Source: Eremophila alpestris peregrina (taxonomy: Eukaryota > Chordata > Aves > Passeriformes > Alaudidae). Taken from it: a stretch of DNA of 64,000 nucleotides. The notes below the pieces were generated by a model. The model did no database searches. It was given only the letters and a program-made list of their open reading frames with translations, and was not told the DNA's origin. Made by a program: the position numbers and the translations under genes. Each line of letters begins with the position of its first letter. The stretch's first letter is position 1. Location of the stretch: positions 1,961,437 to 2,025,436 of the forward strand of contig WMCF01000031.1 in NCBI GenBank assembly GCA_009792885.1, written 5' to 3'. This document shows positions 62,201-64,000 of the stretch, piece by piece.

Positions 62201-62699
62201 GGGCCTTTTGATAAGTCCTAAATTCTGATGAGACAAGCAATTTACCTCCAGCACCAGCTGTGCTCACTCTGGTATAACAGTGTTATTCTGTGTATATGGG
62301 ATCCTCTCTCAGGGCTCTGCTCTATGTGCCTAATTAATCCTTTTAAAGAAAAAGTCCTGGGAGCACAGTGCCTTCAGCAGCCTCAGTGTTGAGAAGTGCA
62401 GAGCACCACTGAGGCCTGTGCCAGGGCAGTGAGGGGGATGATGAGGAAGGAGCCCTAGGATGGGGTTTTAGTCCAGTCTGTACATCCAGGGGCTGAGAAG
62501 GGGCTCCCTGGAGAGGCCTGGTGAGGTGTGATATCCAAGCACTCTCCCATTGTGCCTCCCCAGTGGAAAACCAGGCCCACTGTGACTTTGTGAAGCTGAG
62601 GAACATGCTGATCCGGACACACATGCACGACCTGAAGGACGTCACCTGCGACGTCCACTACGAGAACTACCGCGCTCAGTGCATCCAGCAAATGACCAG
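26235..62699 (+). CDS. SEPT5: Septin-5 (SEPT5/CDCrel-1), 3'-truncated by window edge
   Basis: SEPT5 is a GTP-binding septin abundant in neurons and platelets, where it associates with syntaxin and exocytic vesicles and joins septin filaments (family knowledge). Joined exons 26235-26277, 26411-26421, 57556-57652, 58163-58249, 58794-58917, 59022-59156, 59811-59928, 60249-60350, 61254-61350 and 62564-62699 are in frame and give 316 complete codons. Residues 1-18 are MSTGMRYKSKLVNPDEKQ. The polybasic HRKSVKKGF follows. The P-loop GESGLGKS is at 51-58, DTPG at 108-111, AKAD at 189-192, and the septin-unique element [14 protein letters not shown] comes later. Apart from a few substitutions it reads as mammalian SEPT5. 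About the last 50 residues, with the coiled coil, should lie right of base 64000. An alternative first exon is at 52996. Confidence 0.95.
26411..26421 (+). CDS. SEPT5: SEPT5 11-nt microexon (completes DEKQ)
   Basis: ACGAGAAGCAG lies between the acceptor GCCCCGCAG and the donor GTAGGT. With the last G of exon 1 it encodes Asp-Glu-Lys-Gln and restores phase 0 for the exon at 57556. Without it, exon 1 (43 nt) would be out of frame with that exon. It matches the position of the PEDKQ segment of human isoform 1. Confidence 0.85.
28391..28426. repeat. Short direct repeat (CTGATTTCCAAGGAAT x2)
   Basis: Two perfect 16-bp copies with period 20 at 28391-28406 and 28411-28426. A local slippage duplication with no sign of function. 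Confidence 0.8.
43124..43327. repeat. Perfect 102-bp tandem duplication
   Basis: Copy 1 (43124-43225) and copy 2 (43226-43327) read as identical, both starting GAAGCAAGGGAAGCTCC and ending AATGGACCTGAG. The period is 102, so any ORF through it repeats 34 residues, but no gene is recognised. It is either a recent duplication or an assembly artefact. Confidence 0.95.
47903..47988. repeat. Ancient palindromic hairpin element (MITE-like)
   Basis: The left arm around GATCCTGCATCCCTTACTCA (about 47907-47926, continuing CGTGAGTAGTC) is mirrored by the right arm GGGACTACTCGGTGAGTAAG then GATCGCAGGATTGGG, with a CATTTCAAA-like loop. The arms pair over more than 30 bp with a few mismatches and indels. 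It resembles old palindromic DNA-transposon-derived repeats shared by amniotes. I cannot name the family with certainty. Confidence 0.75.
48340..48820. promoter_or_regulatory. Candidate intronic promoter: TATA-like box followed by CpG-rich block
   Basis: TATTTAAG at 48340-48347 precedes a CpG-dense block at roughly 48500-48720 (CGCGCGGAGCGCTCCGGTACCG-type sequence), well above the surrounding intron. It lies 4.5 kb upstream of the known-type alternative SEPT5 exon. It could be a third SEPT5 start, a non-coding RNA promoter or an enhancer. A 24-codon ORF begins at 48391 but has no recognisable similarity. Confidence 0.4.
52590..53330. promoter_or_regulatory. SEPT5: CpG island / alternative promoter of SEPT5
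   Basis: A CpG-rich block brackets the alternative first exon at 52996. No TATA box is seen. A 20-nt perfectly alternating purine-pyrimidine tract lies at 52867-52886 in the presumed promoter or 5' UTR. Confidence 0.7.
52996..53085 (+). CDS. SEPT5: SEPT5 alternative first coding exon, isoform 2 (MDSIIIQERLVERLLSPRTQ)
   Basis: Thirty codons begin at GGTTATGG (G at -3 and +4) and end with AAG|GTACAG in phase 0, matching the start of the exon at 57556. Human SEPT5 isoform 2 begins MDSLAAPQDRLVEQLLSPRT, so this alternative exon is conserved. The product would be 12 residues longer than isoform 1. Confidence 0.9.
53086..57555 (+). other. SEPT5 intron before the common exons
   Basis: About 4.5 kb ending with a CTGTGCCCCACAG acceptor. 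The first few hundred bases continue the CpG island. No other exon or repeat family is recognised. Confidence 0.8.
57556..57652 (+). CDS. SEPT5: SEPT5 common exon: DHEKQYVGF...polybasic region
   Basis: This 97-nt exon encodes DHEKQYVGFATLPNQVHRKS and VKKGFDFTLMVA plus the first base of the P-loop Gly. HRKSVKK is the septin polybasic lipid-binding region. Both alternative N-termini splice here in phase 0. Confidence 0.95.
57653..58162 (+). other. SEPT5 intron
   Basis: Intron of 510 nt, GTGAGA donor and CTGTCAATTAG acceptor. Nothing else is seen. Confidence 0.85.
58163..58249 (+). CDS. SEPT5: SEPT5 exon with P-loop GESGLGKS
   Basis: This 87-nt exon encodes GESGLGKSTLVNSLFLTDLY and KDRKLLNAE. 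GESGLGKS is the G1/Walker A motif binding the GTP phosphates and Mg2+, with Lys57 and Ser58 by isoform 1 numbering. The donor GAGG|GTAAG is in phase 1. Confidence 0.95.
58250..58793 (+). other. SEPT5 intron
   Basis: Intron of 544 nt. The acceptor CTCCTGTTCAAAG is weak because it ends AAG after a short pyrimidine tract, but it is fixed by the reading frame (E-R-I-N-Q-T-V). Confidence 0.85.
58794..58917 (+). CDS. SEPT5: SEPT5 exon with switch regions and DTPG (G3)
   Basis: This 124-nt exon encodes RINQTVEIIKHTVDIEEKGV, then KLKLTIVDTPGFGDAVNNTE. DTPG (108-111) is the G3 motif. The Thr in the TVEI/HTVDI stretch corresponds to switch I in active septins. It ends with TG of a Cys codon before GTGAGC. 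Confidence 0.94.
59022..59156 (+). CDS. SEPT5: SEPT5 exon: WKPITDYIDQQFEQYFRDES...FGHG
   Basis: This 135-nt exon encodes the septin block with [20 protein letters not shown] and FISPFGHG. It has the same length and phase as the septin-2-like exon at 1698-1832. The 104-nt intron before it (58918-59021) is the shortest in the common part. Confidence 0.95.
59157..59810 (+). other. SEPT5 intron
   Basis: Intron of 654 nt, GTGAGA donor and CCCTGCTGCAG acceptor. No further feature. Confidence 0.85.
59811..59928 (+). CDS. SEPT5: SEPT5 exon with G4 motif AKAD
   Basis: This 118-nt exon encodes [20 protein letters not shown] and LIAKADCLIPSEIRKLKER. AKAD (189-192) is the guanine-specificity motif. It ends in phase 0 before GTGAGA. 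Confidence 0.95.
59929..60248 (+). other. SEPT5 intron
   Basis: Intron of 320 nt containing a short TATGTA/TACATA-rich patch at about 60000-60055. The acceptor is GGACACAG. Confidence 0.8.
60249..60350 (+). CDS. SEPT5: SEPT5 exon: [26 protein letters not shown]
   Basis: This 102-nt exon, phase 0 at both ends, includes the acidic [17 protein letters not shown] stretch typical of the SEPT5/SEPT4/SEPT1 branch. Confidence 0.95.
60351..61253 (+). other. SEPT5 intron
   Basis: Intron of 903 nt, GTAAGC donor and CTCATTGCAG acceptor. Nothing else is recognised. Confidence 0.85.
61254..61350 (+). CDS. SEPT5: SEPT5 exon with septin-unique element (first part)
   Basis: This 97-nt exon encodes [20 protein letters not shown], then [12 protein letters not shown] and one further base. 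The septin-unique element is split here by an intron at VE(G|TG), whereas the septin-2-like gene keeps it in one exon. Confidence 0.95.
61351..62563 (+). other. SEPT5 intron
   Basis: Intron of 1.2 kb, GTAAGC donor and TGCCTCCCCAG acceptor. No further exon or repeat was seen. Confidence 0.85.
62564..62699 (+). CDS. SEPT5: SEPT5 exon: VENQAHCDFVKLRNMLIRTH...QMT
   Basis: This 136-nt exon encodes the end of the septin-unique element and the helix THMHDLKDVTCDVHYENYRA, then QCIQQMT. It ends with AG of a Ser codon at AG|GTGGGT. The next exon, expected to start KLTQ and carry the coiled coil, was not found in the window. Confidence 0.94.
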
Positions 62700-64000
62700 G
62701 TGGGTCCCCCCCTCTGCTGGGAGGGGTCTGTCACCCTCTGTGGGGCTGGGGTTGTTCTCACAACAGCTCATGGGTCAGGAGGCTGTGAATCTACTGGGGA
62801 CTTGCTGGGCTGCAGCCTTCAGGAATGGCACTGGGAACTAAAATAGCAAATCCAAGCATGTTTCCCACAGCCAGAGCCCAAGGCAGGAATGCTTCTGAGA
62901 ATCCACATTCCTGTCTCAGGATTCCCCATGCAGATATAGAGAAATAGGCCTGGAGATTCTTTTGAAGAGCTGTTTCTAGCAGTGAATGAAATACATCCAG
63001 CCTAATAAAACAGGATAAACCATCTCTCTGGTGAATGATAACTGTGTGCATTGCTGAACAGGAATGCATTCTGTGCTCTGCAGTTATGTCTTAATAATAA
63101 CATCACCCTTGGGCTGCTGCTGTTTCTCAGACAATAGGGCCCAGGCAGTTAGTAAGACAACACATCTCCAAAAATTTTCTCCGCATTGTCTTCCCTTTGC
63201 ATTTGATGCTCTGTGGTTTTAGTCAGAATGATCAGAAAGCACAAGAGAGAACACTCAGAAGCTTCTCATTTGAGACCTCTATTTTTCCTTCTCCCTTCCA
63301 TGACTGATATACTGGTGAAAAGCTTTGGGTTTAAGTAGGTCTTGGCTCCTGTGTTGTAACCATTCCCTTCACTTCCTGCCAGCCCTGGCTGGGCAGCTCT
63401 GTGCTGCCACGTTGCAGAGTGGCTGTGCTTCAGCAAGGAGCAGTCCTGCATGTGTGCTGACGTGCAGGTTGGCACATTCTCCTGACACACAGTGTATCCC
63501 AATCCTTTTGCATAGCAGACAAGCCTGTTTTTTTCAGCAGTGACTATATGGAGTCCCAAAATAACTATGTTAAATGCTAGAGCTGGGTGAGCAGTGTCAC
63601 AGCTGCTAGTTAGGTAGGCTGTGTGTCTATTAAAAGAAGAGCGCAGTGAAAAAATGGTTGCTATGCCTAGAGAAAGCTTCAGTTTGGTACCCCAAACCCT
63701 TTCTCACACCATGATTAGTTCCTTGCCACTAAACAAGTTTCATAAAACCAGCACAGGGCCATTTCTAGGGAGTCATTTTGGTAGGAGATCCTAAGTGCCA
63801 AGGCTGGAATTGTCTCAATAGTGGTCCAATGGTGACTCCAAGTGGTGAACACGTGCAAGTGGAAGTTCCAGTTTCAGCTCAGGCTTCTTTGGCTACTACC
63901 ATTCCCTCCTCATTTAGTAACAGCTCCTGTCTTTTGAAGGAAAATCACCTCCTTCCTGTGTCCCCTTCCTGCAGTCATGGGCACCCCAGCCCTCAGAGCA
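62700..64000 (+). other. SEPT5 intron, incomplete at window edge
   Basis: The sequence after the GTGGGT donor holds no recognisable SEPT5 C-terminal exon up to base 64000. The intron is at least 1.3 kb. Confidence 0.7.

Noticed and set aside
1..64000. CRISPR array, tRNA/rRNA genes, viral or toxin genes, or a novel defence-like system
   Set aside because: None was seen. The window is ordinary vertebrate genomic DNA with two septin genes.

Overview
This is a vertebrate nuclear genomic window, and most features point to a bird. Exons are short and separated by introns bounded by GT-AG. There is no bacterial-style gene packing, GC-rich CpG islands sit in a moderately GC-rich background, and recognisable transposons are scarce. 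The only protein-coding content I can support is two septin genes in tandem on the + strand. Septins are GTP-binding proteins that assemble into cytoskeletal filaments. Species and chromosome are inferred, not read from the sequence; the compact layout would suit an avian microchromosome.

Region 1 (1 to about 23,040) holds the 3' two-thirds of a SEPT2-type septin. Seven coding exons lie at 1698-1832, 2289-2406, 6146-6247, 7060-7205, 8179-8262, 9127-9184 and 15583-15651, ending in a TAA stop. The N-terminus, P-loop and switch exons lie upstream of the window. Candidate poly(A) signals occur at 16246 and, after a long possible 3' UTR or UTR exon, at 23013. About 2.6 kb of featureless intergenic DNA follows.

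Region 2 (about 25,650 to 64,000) holds SEPT5 (CDCrel-1), which runs off the right edge. Its first promoter is a CpG island carrying a GC-rich minisatellite interrupted by a 92-base assembly gap. Just downstream are exon 1 (26235-26277) and an 11-nt microexon (26411-26421). A 31-kb intron follows, and inside it lies a second CpG-rich alternative first exon (52996-53085). Both N-termini join in frame to the common exon at 57556. The shared exons encode the polybasic region, GTPase domain and septin-unique element, and continue to 62699. The C-terminal coiled-coil exon(s) lie beyond the window.

The two genes share three consecutive exon lengths (135, 118 and 102 nt) and the same intron phases, so they are ancient paralogues. 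Their intron positions diverge further 3'. SEPT2-group and SEPT5-group septins occupy different positions in hetero-oligomeric filaments, so the two products could co-assemble; that is inference. I saw no exotic or novel system. The most notable non-coding items are an ancient palindromic hairpin element near 47.9 kb, an unexplained TATA-like/CpG island near 48.3-48.8 kb, the gapped promoter minisatellite, the 11-nt microexon, and a perfect 102-bp tandem duplication.
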